DNA of 64,000 nt from Gongronella butleri (taxonomy: Eukaryota; Mucoromycota; Mucoromycetes; Mucorales; Cunninghamellaceae). Every line of letters begins with the position of its first letter. The stretch's first letter is position 1. Where the stretch lies: positions 1-64,000 of the forward strand of contig JAIWZP010000014.1 of NCBI GenBank assembly GCA_025201375.1, written 5' to 3'. Shown in pieces: positions 1 to 10,745 of the stretch. Under the pieces are notes generated by a model, which saw only the letters and a program-made list of their open reading frames with translations, had not been told where the DNA came from and ran no database searches. Position numbers and translations under genes: made by a program.

Positions 1-377
1 GCAAGCTTGATTTGCTCAATGTCGGCCATGTTTACAAAGGAGACGAGCGTCGTGTACAATTCCTGTGCCTGAGTCTCGGTGGCGCGGCAGCATGCGGTGG
101 TTCTACGCGATAACAAATGCATGAGTGGCGCGTCAAAAAGCCGTTTTTTTTTTTTGGCAACTTGCATAAAATAGAGGTAGCCGAGCGACTGTGTGGCCGG
201 ATTGAGGACGTGTAGTGGATGGGTGTCCTGGGCGTCTTGCTGGCTGATGGCGTCGGCGAGCTGGTCGTCGGTGAGCGCCTCGAGTTGCTTGCACACGGGG
301 TTGCCACGCAAATCATCGATGCTCGTAATAGACAGCAGCACGCCTAGCACGCTGTCGATGTCGGGAGCGGACGCCAT
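1..377 (-). CDS. COP9 signalosome subunit 3-like protein, 5' part only
   Basis: Two exons are visible on the minus strand: 377-162 (72 codons from the ATG) and 68-1, which runs off the window. The intron 161-69 starts GTTGCC and ends ACTCAG and keeps phase 0. The first exon reads MASAPDIDSVLGVLLSITS; the second contains YTTLVSFVNMADIEQIKLA. The helical pattern and the start of the second exon resemble the N-terminal helical repeats of CSN3, a scaffold subunit of the COP9 signalosome that removes NEDD8 from cullins in nucleus and cytoplasm. This identification rests on weak N-terminal similarity only, because the PCI domain lies outside the window. Another acceptor (TATCGCGTAG, ending at 103) exists but quickly leads to a stop. 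The gene is divergent from NAF1, whose ATG lies about 185 bases away, so they may share a promoter. Confidence 0.45.
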   Translation of the reverse strand, partial: MASAPDIDSVLGVLLSITSIDDLRGNPVCKQLEALTDDQLADAISQQDAQDTHPLHVLNPATQSLGYLYFMQVAKKKKRLFDAPLMHLLSRRTTACCRATETQAQELYTTLVSFVNMADIEQIKL

Positions 378-562
378 TTTGAAAAAAAAAGTAATTGAGA
401 GGAGAAAGAAAAGACGCGCACAACGGAAGCGGGCTGAATCGTTTTCGCAATGCCTGCGGCGATTGAAAATGGTACTTTTTTTTTTTTTTTTCTTCGCTAC
501 AGGGCACTAAGTTTTCGTTCCTTTCTTCTTTCTTTCTTTTTTTTTTTTTTTTTTTACAAACG

Positions 563-1802
563 ATGGATCCTGTGCCTGATCAGTTAGCTCAACCCATGGT
601 AAGCGCTTGTGGGTGAAAAAAGGGATGTATGACACTCATGCAATAGTATGTTTCGCGTGTAGGTGCCTCAGGATCAGCCTGCGCAACAGGATCTGCTGCC
701 TGCGGCAGCCGATGCCCTTGATCAGGCGCTTGCTGGCGAAGCCGCGGCGGCCGGCTATGAAAGCAGCGACCTAGAGCTCTCGTCGGACGACGACGACGAT
801 TCTTCCGCCTCAGAGGACAATGGGTAAGATTAAGAAATTAACGGAAAAGACGAAAAAAGCAAGAAAAGAGGCTCACACGCGCGACAATTGCATGCATAGG
901 GACGAGAAACAAGACGTGCGTGATATGGATTTGGACATGGAGGGCGAGAGCCAGGTGGTGGCGACGCGCAACGAGATCACGGACATTGTGGTGGAGATGC
1001 CGGTCTTTGACGTCACTGAATCGACGCCTGTGGTGGCCATTGGCCGCGTGGAGAGCATTCTGGACAAGACGGTGGTCATTCAGAGTGATTCTGGCGTCCA
1101 GGTCCTGGACATGGGCTGCTTGCTCGTGTACGCCGACCGCACCATCATAGGCGAGGTCTTTGAAACATTTGGGCCCATTAGCCACCCGTATTACTCGGTC
1201 CGTTACAATTCAAAAGACGACATTGACACGACGCGCGCCATCTCGGGCGCACAGGTGTTTTATGTCCCCTCCTATGAACGTTCGCAACTCGTCGAGGTCG
1301 AGAAAATCAGACACATCAAGGGCACAGATGCAAGCAATCTGTACGACGAAGAAATCAATGAGAGTGTAAGCCATTAGAAAAAAAAAACACGCCGCGTTGC
1401 GTCGCAGCGCGTCGCAAACGCGTGCCGACGCGCGATTGCTAATATTCTTTTTTTATTTTCCATTGATGGTAGGACATGGAATTCTCGGACGACGAGGAGG
1501 AAAAGGCCGCGCGCAAGCGGCGCACACAAAAACGGAAGAACAATGCGAGCAAAGCGGCGCCTGTGCAGCAAGAGACGCGTGCATTGCCCGTGTATGACGA
1601 TGCGACTCTGCCTGTCGATCCTCGCGCTGCTGCTGCTGCGGCCAACAGCAGCGAACAAAGCGTGTCTGATACCATTGACGAGCTGATGAATTACTATTCG
1701 CAGCCGCGTACCCGCCCTGAACAGGCGGAAGACAGCGCCAGCAGCGGCAACACCACCAACAAGAGTGTCAAGTCGCTCTTTTCGCATCCTCCCTCGTTTT
1801 AA
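563..1802 (+). CDS. NAF1: H/ACA snoRNP assembly factor NAF1
   Basis: Four exons (563-598, 663-823, 900-1365, 1473-1802) give about 330 residues. NAF1 binds the Cbf5/dyskerin pseudouridine synthase during nuclear assembly of H/ACA snoRNPs and is later replaced by Gar1. The Gar1-like beta-barrel spans roughly residues 85-190 and includes MGCLLVYADRTIIGEVFETF and GPISHPYYSVRYN, which are diagnostic of NAF1. After it come the family's GTDASNLYDEE and MEFSDDEEEK acidic stretches and a basic, Ser-rich tail. The N-terminus is acidic and low-complexity (ELSSDDDDDSSAS). The start is the first ATG after a T-rich leader, and all three introns close in phase. Length fits short fungal NAF1 proteins. Only the poorly conserved first two exons are less certain. 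Confidence 0.9.
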
Positions 1803-1868
1803 TTCCCCATTCTAGCCCCCTTTCTTAGCATGTCTCGTTCTTTTTTCTTCTTTTTTTTAATACTTGCA

Positions 1869-3236
1869 CTATTCATCCTCTACTGGCATATCGGAATAAG
1901 ATGTATTTTCTTGGTCTTCTGCGTAATATTGTGAAATGACGCGCCGGATGTCCTGGCCCTTGACTTCAAATGCGACAGCTGCTTGCGCTTGCTCGATCAA
2001 ATTGTCCGTCAGCTGGCACAATCGTTGAAACACCTTGTCGTTTTCCCATTCATCTTCCGAGAGCTATAAAAAAAAATAGAGAGAATGAGCAAAATGTGAA
2101 GAGACGCGTTTTTGTTTCTTTTTGTTTCTTTTTTAAATGTACCTCGGATGCGGGTGTCTGGGTGAATGGCGCCAATGCAGCGGGGTCGATGAGCGTGTCT
2201 GTGCCTGTCAATTGCTTCTTTAGCTTGGTGACTTCCAATGCTTGTTTGCGCACGGTGGCTTCTAGCATGGCATTGACGGCCAGCAAGGATTGATTGGAGA
2301 TTTCTAAGTCTTTGATCTGTGCAAAAATAGGCAAAAAAAAAAGCGTGTCAATGGGGGCAAACGGATCCATTGGATGCCATTTTTTGTTACCTGTCGATTG
2401 ACGCGGGCCTCAATGAGCACGCCTTCATTGCTCGAGTCATCTGCTGTTGCGACGGATGACTTGTCATCATCTGTGAATTGGTCGTCATTGCACCCAAATG
2501 TGTCATAAGGATCCTCCTTGCTGTTGATGGTATATTGCGGATCCTCGGTAGGAGAATAATCGTCGTCCGCATACGCAGTAGCGGAATTGGCGGCGGAAAT
2601 TTTCATGGTGCTTGTGGATGCAGGATTGGCCGTGACAAGGCCATTGGCGGGCAATGGCTCGGGGGTCATGGAGAGCGGCGGCGTCGGTTGTTGGTGAAGA
2701 TGATGATTTTGCTGTTGCTGCTGTTGATGGAACGACGGCTGGTAAGAGGTAGTTGGGGTTGTGTAATGGGCCGAGCTATTCGCTTGTGCGGCCGGGGAAG
2801 GCAAAACACGTGGATTGGAGGCGCTTGTCGATGGTGGTGCATATTTTGCGGCGAGCAAGGGGGCGGTATACGATTTGGTCATGGAGGCAGCTTTGGCGTG
2901 CGTTGGATTGGCAGCGGGTATCCTTGGCATGGCGGTGCCAGGCTTGTAAATCTCAATGGGCGGGCGGTCCTTGGCCGGCTGCACAGATGCACGCCGCTCC
3001 GGCATTCGCAATACCTTGGCCCCAGCCGCAGACGCTGGCCGCTGTGCAGACGCAGGCGGGTGATATATGTTGAGTGGCGGCTTCTCAGACGACGAAAGAT
3101 GTGCACCCGTTGTCACTCGCGGCTTGCGACTCTGACTGTACGACGATAAAACAGACCCACTCTTGGGCGAATTCGTAAGCGACTGCGTCGGACGCAAGAT
3201 ATTCATCGCCTTGGGGTGCGACGGCTCTTTGGACAT
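1869..3236 (-). CDS. Low-complexity protein with conserved coiled-coil segment, function unknown
   Basis: Three exons on the minus strand (3236-2391, 2316-2143, 2063-1869) encode about 404 residues. The first 280 residues are disordered, rich in Pro, Ser, Ala and Gln, with a short poly-Gln run and an acidic end (SNEGVLIEARVNRQ). Exon 2 holds the ordered part, a coiled coil reading IKDLEISNQSLLAVNAMLEA followed by TVRKQALEVTKLKKQL. That leucine-rich LEISN-x-SLLAxN pattern looks like a conserved fungal element, but I cannot name the family. The C-terminus is acidic (YAEDQENTSYSDMPVEDE). The reading frame is open further upstream to 3590, but through poly-A/T sequence, so the ATG at 3236 is preferred. 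It is convergent with NAF1, their stops being 66 bases apart. Confidence 0.75.
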
Positions 3237-3774
3237 CCGAACAGGTATCAAGGGGGAATAGGACACAGATGCAAAAGGGAAAGAAAAAAAAAAAAAAGAA
3301 GAAAAAAAAAGAAAGCTGCAAAAAAATGAGCTCTTTTTTTTTTTTTTTTGTGCATCTTGCCACTTTCTCCGCCCCCTCCCTTCAATTGCCCCTGAGAAAC
3401 CGCCGGGCGCGCCGATCCTGCTTCTTGGACAACCGTGACCACCCACACTTTTGTGTAACACGCCCATCCCGTGCCTTACAACAAAACCCCTACTTTTTTG
3501 CAAAATCACTGATTGGCGCCGCTCCCACTCTAGTTTTTTTATTTTGCGACGCGACAAATGGACACACTTGGCGCGTTTTGACGCGTCCATGCCACTCTAT
3601 TTGTCCATTGGCTCTCTATTCGTCCATTGACGTGTTTTATTTACATTGCCAAAGAGGAAAGATCTGATATTTCGGTCAAAAGGCTCAAGTGGAGCTCGCG
3701 GGATATCCGGGGCAGAAGCTGTAAGGAAAAGAGAGGGGAACGCGTTAGTCAACTGGGCAAAGAAACGCGCTTTT
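3237..3774. other. Intergenic region between the coiled-coil gene and CENP-L
   Basis: This 538-base stretch is upstream of the coiled-coil gene and downstream of CENP-L. It contains A/G-rich and T homopolymer runs (3285-3320, 3334-3349) and several GCGTTTT/ACGCG words near 3480-3600. No gene or RNA was recognised. Confidence 0.5.
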
Positions 3775-4767
3775 TCATACTTTTATCTGGCCCTGATTCG
3801 ACAAGTACGCGACGGGCGTGCCAACGCGCGTACACACGAGCTGCTTGATATCGATTCCTAATGTTTGCTTGATGTGCAGCCTGATGATCTCCAGGATAGA
3901 CGCGTTCTTTCCACCTCTAAAAAATAAAAAATAAAAAAAGAATTAAATGCCATGCCAGCGTGTCAATTAGCATGTTTTTGCTTACACGTCCTTCAATTTG
4001 ACGAGGTTTTTAAAGCTGATAAAGGTAGAGATGGTGTCAATGTGATCGTTTGGGCCTTCAAAGTCGAGATCGACACCGCAGCGGAATGGCATGTTGAATT
4101 CGCGCTCATTGGCCGGTAGCGTGAGCAATTGGTCGGTCCACCACTCGAGCAGAGTGTTGAGCATCACCCGCGACGGGCAATACGGTATGGCACTGCACGT
4201 AAAGGTGTCCCGCAGCCACTCCAACATTGGCGTCTCAGCTGCTCGCGTGCCAAATCGCATCAATGCCAATGGATAATCCTTGGCATTGCCCGCAAGCTCC
4301 GTTTTGAAATTAAATGTCGCAGGCATCAGAAGCATGACATTTGTCTGCAGCGACGACTCGCGCTCTTGAATCACCACCTCGATCCGCAATGGCCAGCATT
4401 TGGGATCCACTAGATAAAAAAATAGAAAAAAAAATTAGCGCGTCACGCGTTTTGCGCGTAAAAAGCGTGTTTTTTATACCTCGGTCCCATTCCTGCACAT
4501 TGAAGTGATATATGCTGACCGCGACAATAACAGGGCCGGTGACCAGGGAAAACACGCCAAGCATATGCTTGGTCAGGCTCGCTTCTAGCTGATCGCGCGT
4601 TTTTTTGTCAAAATCAAGCAATGGCGTCAGACGCCATAGCCGAAACGTCACATTGGTAAGATACCCTAATATAAAAAAACAACAGTGAGATCACACAAAA
4701 GGCACTCGAACCACTGGCACTACTCACGGATCCCATCTTCCGCGGCATTTGGTATAGAAAGGTCCAT
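3775..4767 (-). CDS. CENPL: Kinetochore protein CENP-L (Iml3/Fta1 family)
   Basis: Four exons on the minus strand (4767-4728, 4665-4480, 4409-3986, 3916-3775) encode about 263 residues and close in frame. CENP-L pairs with CENP-N in the constitutive centromere-associated network (CCAN) at the inner kinetochore. Family-like segments occur in order: FRLWRLTPLLDFDKK near the N-terminus, matching the WKLYSLSPLYHF region of animal CENP-L; a mid-protein block PLALMRFGTRAAETPMLEW with TFTCSAIPYCPSRVMLNTL; then REFNMPFRCGVDLDFEGPND; and a last exon ending TRVGTPVAYLSNQGQIKV, like the animal C-terminus. Length is slightly shorter than animal proteins. The gene is notable because some Mucoromycota are reported to lack CENP-A. 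The order of conserved blocks makes the assignment fairly secure. Confidence 0.8.
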
Positions 4768-5085
4768 GGGTGGCCCAAAAAGACAAAAGGACAAAAAGAC
4801 GGAAAAAGAGAGGTGTTTGAAAAAACTGGAGCTGCTCCGCGCGCGCCTTTATTTTCATATAAATATATTTTTTTTTTCACATTTGCCAGCAATGCCATAG
4901 AAAAGCACCCATTTGGGTGTAACACGTCGAAATCAGGCTTTTTTCAGGCACACACGGATCAGAAAGGCAAGGCAGCGGCGATGAGGGTGCGTCCTTGGGG
5001 GCACAATACAAAATCATGAGGAGCGGCATTTCAATTATCATTCGTTTCCATTTCTTCCTCACTTTTCTCGTGCAGCACTTGTTTT
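4768..5085. promoter_or_regulatory. Divergent promoter region, CENP-L and NTF2-like gene
   Basis: These 318 bases separate two divergently transcribed genes, so both promoters should lie here. A T-rich block (4867-4880) and an AAATATATTTT stretch are present. No specific operator could be identified. Confidence 0.4.
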
Positions 5086-5694
5086 ATGGATAGTGAATCG
5101 GAATTCAGCTTTGACGACGCCAGCGAGGACCTTATCAACAGTAAGTTTATATCTAGGCAACTCGCGGAAAGCACTCATGTTCTTTTTTTTCTTTTTTCCC
5201 TGGCTCGCAGCCGTCGTAGAAAGCATTTTTTCTTATGACGATATTCAGAGGCAGCACATGATCGATGGCTATTACTTTCCCGAGGCTTTTTTCATATCCC
5301 CATTGCTCTCCGTGCAAGGCAATTACAATATCAAAAAGTAGGCAAATCGGCTAGATAAAACGCGAGAAAATCGCAAAAATCCACTCAACATCATTCTGTT
5401 TTAGGGTCTTCATGCTTTGGAAAGCAATGAATCGACAGCCGCCGCACATTGACAATGTGTGCTTTGACGGCCAAACATGCGTCGTGTACTTGACACAGAT
5501 CATCCAGCCGCGACTGTTCCCATGGATCACCCTCAAGGTGCCAATGATTGTCAATCTCGGTTTCCGCGAGACTGACTTGGACAGCGGCTTGTGGAAAGTC
5601 TACATGCACGAAGAATCATGGACTATCGATGGTAAGCACGGCAATCGCGCTCGCAGTAGCCTGATCAATGGCCGATGAGTTGCTCATTTTCTTG

Positions 5695-5726
<32 letters not shown>

Positions 5727-5969
5727 CGAAAAGGCTTCCTTGATTCCATGCCCCTGATCTCTTATTGGTATCAATCGGTGCTGCGCGTGTTCAATGGCAA
5801 ACTGATTGTGCTCTCCGGCAAATTTATCCATACCGTGACCGAGACTGCACAGCTGCTCAAGGACCGAAATCAAGAAATCGAGACCGCGACGCGTCGCTTG
5901 TCACAGGGGAACGTCGACGCCAAGCAATTGAGCCAGTATGACACCGTCATGAACGGAAAGCACCCGTAG
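5086..5969 (+). CDS. SigF-like NTF2-like family protein
   Basis: Four exons (5086-5140, 5211-5337, 5405-5631, 5734-5969) encode about 214 residues. After an acidic start (MDSESEFSFDDASEDL) the protein follows the layout of fungal SigF-like NTF2-like proteins: an alpha segment (SIFSYDDIQRQHMIDGYYF), then a cone-shaped alpha+beta core (VFMLWKAMNRQPPHIDNVCF, TCVVYLTQIIQPRLFPWITL), and a final strand pair with VYMHEESWTIDGF. A hydrophobic segment near LISYWYQSVLRVFNGKLIVL could associate with membrane. No catalytic residues are known for this family and the function is unknown. The poly-T tract in the last intron (5705-5726) is typical of this genome. The gene ends only five bases before the duplicated monooxygenase 3' end that starts at 5974. 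Confidence 0.6.
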
Positions 5970-5973
5970 AATC

Positions 5974-6390
5974 GATCGATACCTACCATTTTTTGGCTCG
6001 TCACCCTTGATACCTTGTTTTTACCCCCAAACCATAAAATATGTCAACTACTTTCACTTTATTTCTACAATTAATAGCTGTTCATGCCCTTCCACTTGAA
6101 GAATTGGTTCAAGCCTTTCATAAAGATTTTGCCAAACGCAAATGAAATCGGGCCAGAGCTGTGATTTCGCCAGGTGTTGCGCAGCGACTCCTTCACCGCA
6201 CTTTGTCCACGCGCCCACATGGTCGTCTCGTACTCACCAAGCGCCACTTGCCAGTCCTCACGCGCGAGCGCTTTGGCAAGATCAATCGAGTCCTGAACAA
6301 AAAATAAAAAATGAGAAACAAGTCGCAAAGTGCTTTCTTTTCTTATTTTCTCACCATTAATGCGACGTTCGCCCCGAGTCTCGCGTTCTG
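5974..6390 (-). repeat. Direct repeat, outer copy (monooxygenase 3' end)
   Basis: This copy is collinear with 11361-11775 and in the same orientation. High identity begins at GATCGATACCTACC (5974 and 11361), covers the 3' flank, last exon and intron, and breaks down just inside exon 1. Together the two copies bracket the LAGLIDADG gene. Confidence 0.85.
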
Positions 6391-6450
6391 CTCATCCACC
6401 ACAGGGAATGATGGCGTCGCCGGCTAGGTCGCTATACTGAAAAAACGTCT
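5974..6450 (-). pseudogene. Truncated FAD-monooxygenase remnant: intact last exon, decayed end of exon 1
   Basis: The last exon (6292-6071, 222 bases), its intron and about 95 bases of downstream sequence are nearly identical to the 3' end of the intact monooxygenase at 11458-12748. The 73 encoded residues are identical; I count four base differences in the exon, all synonymous. Beyond the splice donor near 6357, identity drops sharply. The last 11 residues of exon 1 read NARLGANVALM against NAGLGANTALM in the intact gene, with about 7 of 33 bases different. Further upstream a GDA motif of the FAD-binding fold (LAGDAIIPCGG) survives, but is followed by an in-frame TGA and a frameshift. No earlier part of the gene was found. 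The piece is therefore a remnant, though its last exon looks oddly fresh. Confidence 0.8.
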
Positions 6451-6784
6451 CTAAGCACAATTTAACGCGGGCGTCGAGACACAAAGACACTTCCAAGCTT
6501 CAATGGGCTACTCCTCCTGTACATCTACTTATTTTCCACAAAATAAAGTAAAAGTGTCTATGATACGCGCCTTACTATTGAAACTCAGCGTCGCTCGCTT
6601 AATTCGCTTGCATTGCCAATACTCTCAACATATCAAGAGGCCGGTTGCTATGGCAGGTCCTAGATGATCATGGACAGACAAAATTTCAGCTCATCGACAG
6701 GAAAAAAAAAAGGATGAAAAAAAAAGAGCGCCCTTTTTTTCCCTTCCTTTTTTCACCTTTTTCTTCCACACTGCCACACCCCTC
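6391..6784. promoter_or_regulatory. Upstream region of the LAGLIDADG gene
   Basis: About 390 bases lie between the monooxygenase remnant and the ATG at 6785. A pyrimidine-rich leader (6734-6780) immediately precedes the start, as for most genes here. No operator or TATA box was convincingly placed. Confidence 0.35.
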
Positions 6785-9700
6785 ATGGCGCAGCAGAAAC
6801 GGAGTAAGTTATTTGACCATCTCACACGTGTTGAATACGTGCCATCATGGCTCACCCACTCTAATTTGACTTGTTTTTGTAGTTTCCGATTTCTTCACGC
6901 CTGCAAAGCGGCGTCGAGGTAAAAAACAATGACGATCGCCTTTGATTTTTGCTAATACAATGCTTTGTTTGCGTCCTAGTGGGAGATTCTGGCACGCAAG
7001 AAGGGGACGCGCCCACTGTGGACGCGCCCGATGTGGATGCGCCCAATATCGACTCCTCCAATGTTGTTTCGCCTAATGTCGACACGCCCTTGGAGAGAAT
7101 GGAGGTGAAATATCTGGAAGAGGCGTTCCCAGGCATCAGTCGAGAAGAAGCCCTGCATGCTTTGCAGCAAAAAAACAACGTGGATGCCGCCGCCATTTTT
7201 TTGATGGAAACCGGCGCGGTCGCATCAACCAATTCATCCAATGTGCTCAATTCATCCAATAATCCACCCAATCCACCGCACCCATCGCCCGAACGTGAAG
7301 ACACGACGCCAGAAGCGCCGCAATTGGCACTTTCCCCGGCCACAATCGCTTCTACACGTAAGAAAATCACGACAACCAATTCATTTCTTTGACAATGCCT
7401 TGTTTATTACCTAGTGGATGACTCTGACGATGATGTGATTCATGATGACAGCAATGCCGCGTCTGTGGAAGATGACACCGATGGTCTGTCCCATGTGGAC
7501 GCACTGCAAGATGTTTCCCCACTGGCCAGTCGGCAGGAAATCATCCAGGCTCTCGATGGCAACAAGAACGTGGAGGATGCGGCGCTCATTCTGATGGAAT
7601 CCGGCGCGGCTGTAGACAAAACAGCAACATCCAGCACCCACGAGCACGATTCATCGCATCCATCGCCTGAACGCGAAGACTCGACGCCAGAAGCGCCGCA
7701 ATTGGCACTTTCCCCGGCCACAATCGCTTCTACACGTAAGAAAATCACGACAACCAGTTCATTTCTTTGACAATGCCTTGTTTATTACCTAGTGGATGGC
7801 TTTGACGATGATGTGATTCATGATGACAGCAATGCCGCGTCTGTGGAAGATGACACCGATGGTCTGTCCCATGTGGACGCACTGCAAGATGTTTTCCCAC
7901 TGGCCAGTCGGCAGGAAATCATCCAGGCTCTCGATGGCAACAAGAACATGGAGGATGCGGCGCTCATTCTGACGGAATCCGGCTCGGCTGTAGACAAAGC
8001 AGCAACATCCAGCACCCACGAGCACGATTCATCGCATCCATCGCCTGAACGCGAAGACTCGACGCCAGAAGCGCCACAATTGGTACCCACCCCTCATTCA
8101 CCGCCCACACCCCTCCTCGCACGTCCGCTGCAATCAGCAAACACGACCAGCACGCGTGTATTGGCAGCAGCATCCACCTCTGGCGCGCCTACCAGCCAAT
8201 CGCGCCCGATTCCAGCCACATTCACTACCGAGCAGCTCGAACGCTTTGTTGCCACCATGGTGGAACGCGCCACCGCCGGACCCAGTGGATCTCTGAACCT
8301 GGAAGCCCTGCCTGCTACAATTGACCATGACACCATCCTCCAGAATTTTCATGTGACTTCATACGATTGCGACAATTCCACAGTGCTCCAATTCAAGAGC
8401 AAACAACTCCCTCTTGTTGCCACGTTGACGGCTGCCATGGTTTGGGTCATGAGTGCCTTGACTGATTCGCAACTCTATGTGCTTGGTCTGTACTCAGGAG
8501 ATGGCATTCATAGCAATTCGAGTTACAGCTTCACCGGCTTTGGTTTCCATATTATGGACCTACCCATGTTGCTCGACTTGCTCCTGGCCGTCGGTTTGAC
8601 GGACATTGCACTCAGGTACCCCTTACTCAATCACCTTTTGTCAATTGGATGACGAGGTCTGATTTTTTTTTTTTTTTTTTTTTTGTGGATTGCAAGACTG
8701 ACAAAGGTCATGTAAGTCTGGTCATGGCTGTCTGCGTGCGTCGCTCGCCGGGTGAACTCAAACAAGAGTTGGCAGCTCATGCTTTTTTTTTTCAAGGGAC
8801 CGCGATAATACAGATTTCGTCTATTTGGGCAAGGTCATATGGAACAGCTTCGACAAGAAATTCCAAGACTTCTTCCTAGCGACTGGTTTGCCCAGCTCGA
8901 AAGTGATCACGTGTGTTCCAGATCGCCTCGAGGCCTGGTGGGCGGCGCTACAGACAGGTGTCACTTTCGAGGAGGCCAAGATTCGACTGGCGATTGTCTT
9001 GCTCGGTCTGCTGCATGCGGACGGCAGCGTCCAAACGAAAATCATCGGCACTCTCGATTCCGCCAGTTCTGCGTTCTCTGCGCTTTCTTGGTATCAGAAG
9101 GATCCACACTTCATGCATTGGTTGAAACAGAAGCTTTTTGATTTGTGGGCAATTGATGCATCTTTGATCGAAACGGAAAGTGGTTCTGGCATGTACCGAG
9201 TGTCTATTTACAATACAGCAGACCTCATGTCCTTGTGCAAGCCGGCCATGGATCGATTGGTGGCATCAGGCATTGCTCTTCATGGAAAAATGGATCTGTT
9301 GTGGCGGCTCCTCCACCACCCACGAAATGCAGAAGGCTACTGGTCACGACGCACTTTTGGTCGCCAGGATCTTCAGCAATTCGCCAATGAAGTACCAAGT
9401 GACCAGCGTTTAAGCACGCGAGCTATTGCACGTGTTGTGGCTCAGTAAGTTCCCCTCTGTGTGTGTCTGTGTGTGTGTGTGTGACCGCACAACTCGCCCA
9501 AAAAAGGCGGCGTGGTTGACATATGATCTTGCTCATTTCATTCCTTTTTTTTTTTTTTTTGCCATGAGCAGCGATTTCTATGACCATAGCTACAGCAGCA
9601 TCCGTGCACTGTTGCGATTGTTTAAGCACCAAGAGGATATCGAATCGGTGTGGGACCTGAATTTGCAAGAGCTGGTGGAATTCATGCAAAATTCGGAGTC

Positions 9701-10708
9701 TGTCATTGCAACCGCCTATTGCCGCGTAGCAGAAATGCGCCTTGTCGATCCATCGTGCGCAATGCCAGTGCCGGCTAGGGTCAATTTATCGGTAAGTCAT
9801 ATCAGAAAAAGTTGAACAAAGGGAAGAGAGACGATGCCCATCTTTTTATTAGGGATTTGTCCGATACCTCCATTGTGATGGCATCCTCATGCGGAATTAT
9901 CTGAGCAAGCATGGGTGTCAGGCACTAGACCGCCAGATTACGCCTCACGACGTGGCACCTGTCGAGATGGCCGTGGGCCAGGTGAGCCTCCATTCTATTG
10001 AATCTGCCCATCATGCTCATTTTCTTTTTTTTCACTTTTAAAGCGAGCCGACCATATCCACCCTCTTCCGATTTCGGCATCCACCCTGTATGCGTCCTTT
10101 TTCACAATCACGCCTGTGGTAAAATACGGGATTGAGGAAAAAATCGTGCACATGGATCATGAAATCAGCTGATCCTTTTTTTTTTAACATATTATTGTGA
10201 CGCTTTCTTAGGAAAATGACGACGGTCAAGTGGTGGAATCAATTTGCGACGCTTGTGGCAAGCGCCTTAAGTTTGACCCAAAGTTTGGTCATCAGAGAAC
10301 ACATCTAGTAAGAAAAAAAAGCCATAGCAATTGGCCATGATGCTAACAAATGAAATTCGTAGGCCCTATTTGGCGTCGGTGATGAGAAACAGTTGTGCTC
10401 TACCTGTCGAGTTTTTCTTCCTTTGCAACAAGATTATGATGATCACTTTGGCGGCAAATTCCACGAGGTATGGTACACGCTTTCTTTTTTATTGATTTCT
10501 CTTCTCACATATTGTATCTTTCTTTTCAGACACGTCTCGCTCATGTAATAATAATAGCTAAAGACCAGGTTCTCAAGGCACGCGGCTGATTTTTTTTCTC
10601 AAATTCTTAGTCCGGTGAATTTACTTGCGATGTGTGCTGCGGAATTACGTTTAAATCGGCCAGCAGCCTCAGAAGCCATCTCAAGTCCAAGGCACATCAG
10701 GTACGATA

Positions 10709-10745
<37 letters not shown>

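Noticed and set aside
103..161. Alternative short intron in the CSN3-like gene ending TATCGCGTAG.
   Set aside because: It leads to a stop within about 30 codons, whereas the ACTCAG acceptor keeps an open, family-like frame.
3237..3590. Upstream in-frame extension of the coiled-coil gene.
   Set aside because: It translates homopolymer and purine-rich sequence (KKKKKKSSFF-like), typical of leader DNA rather than protein.
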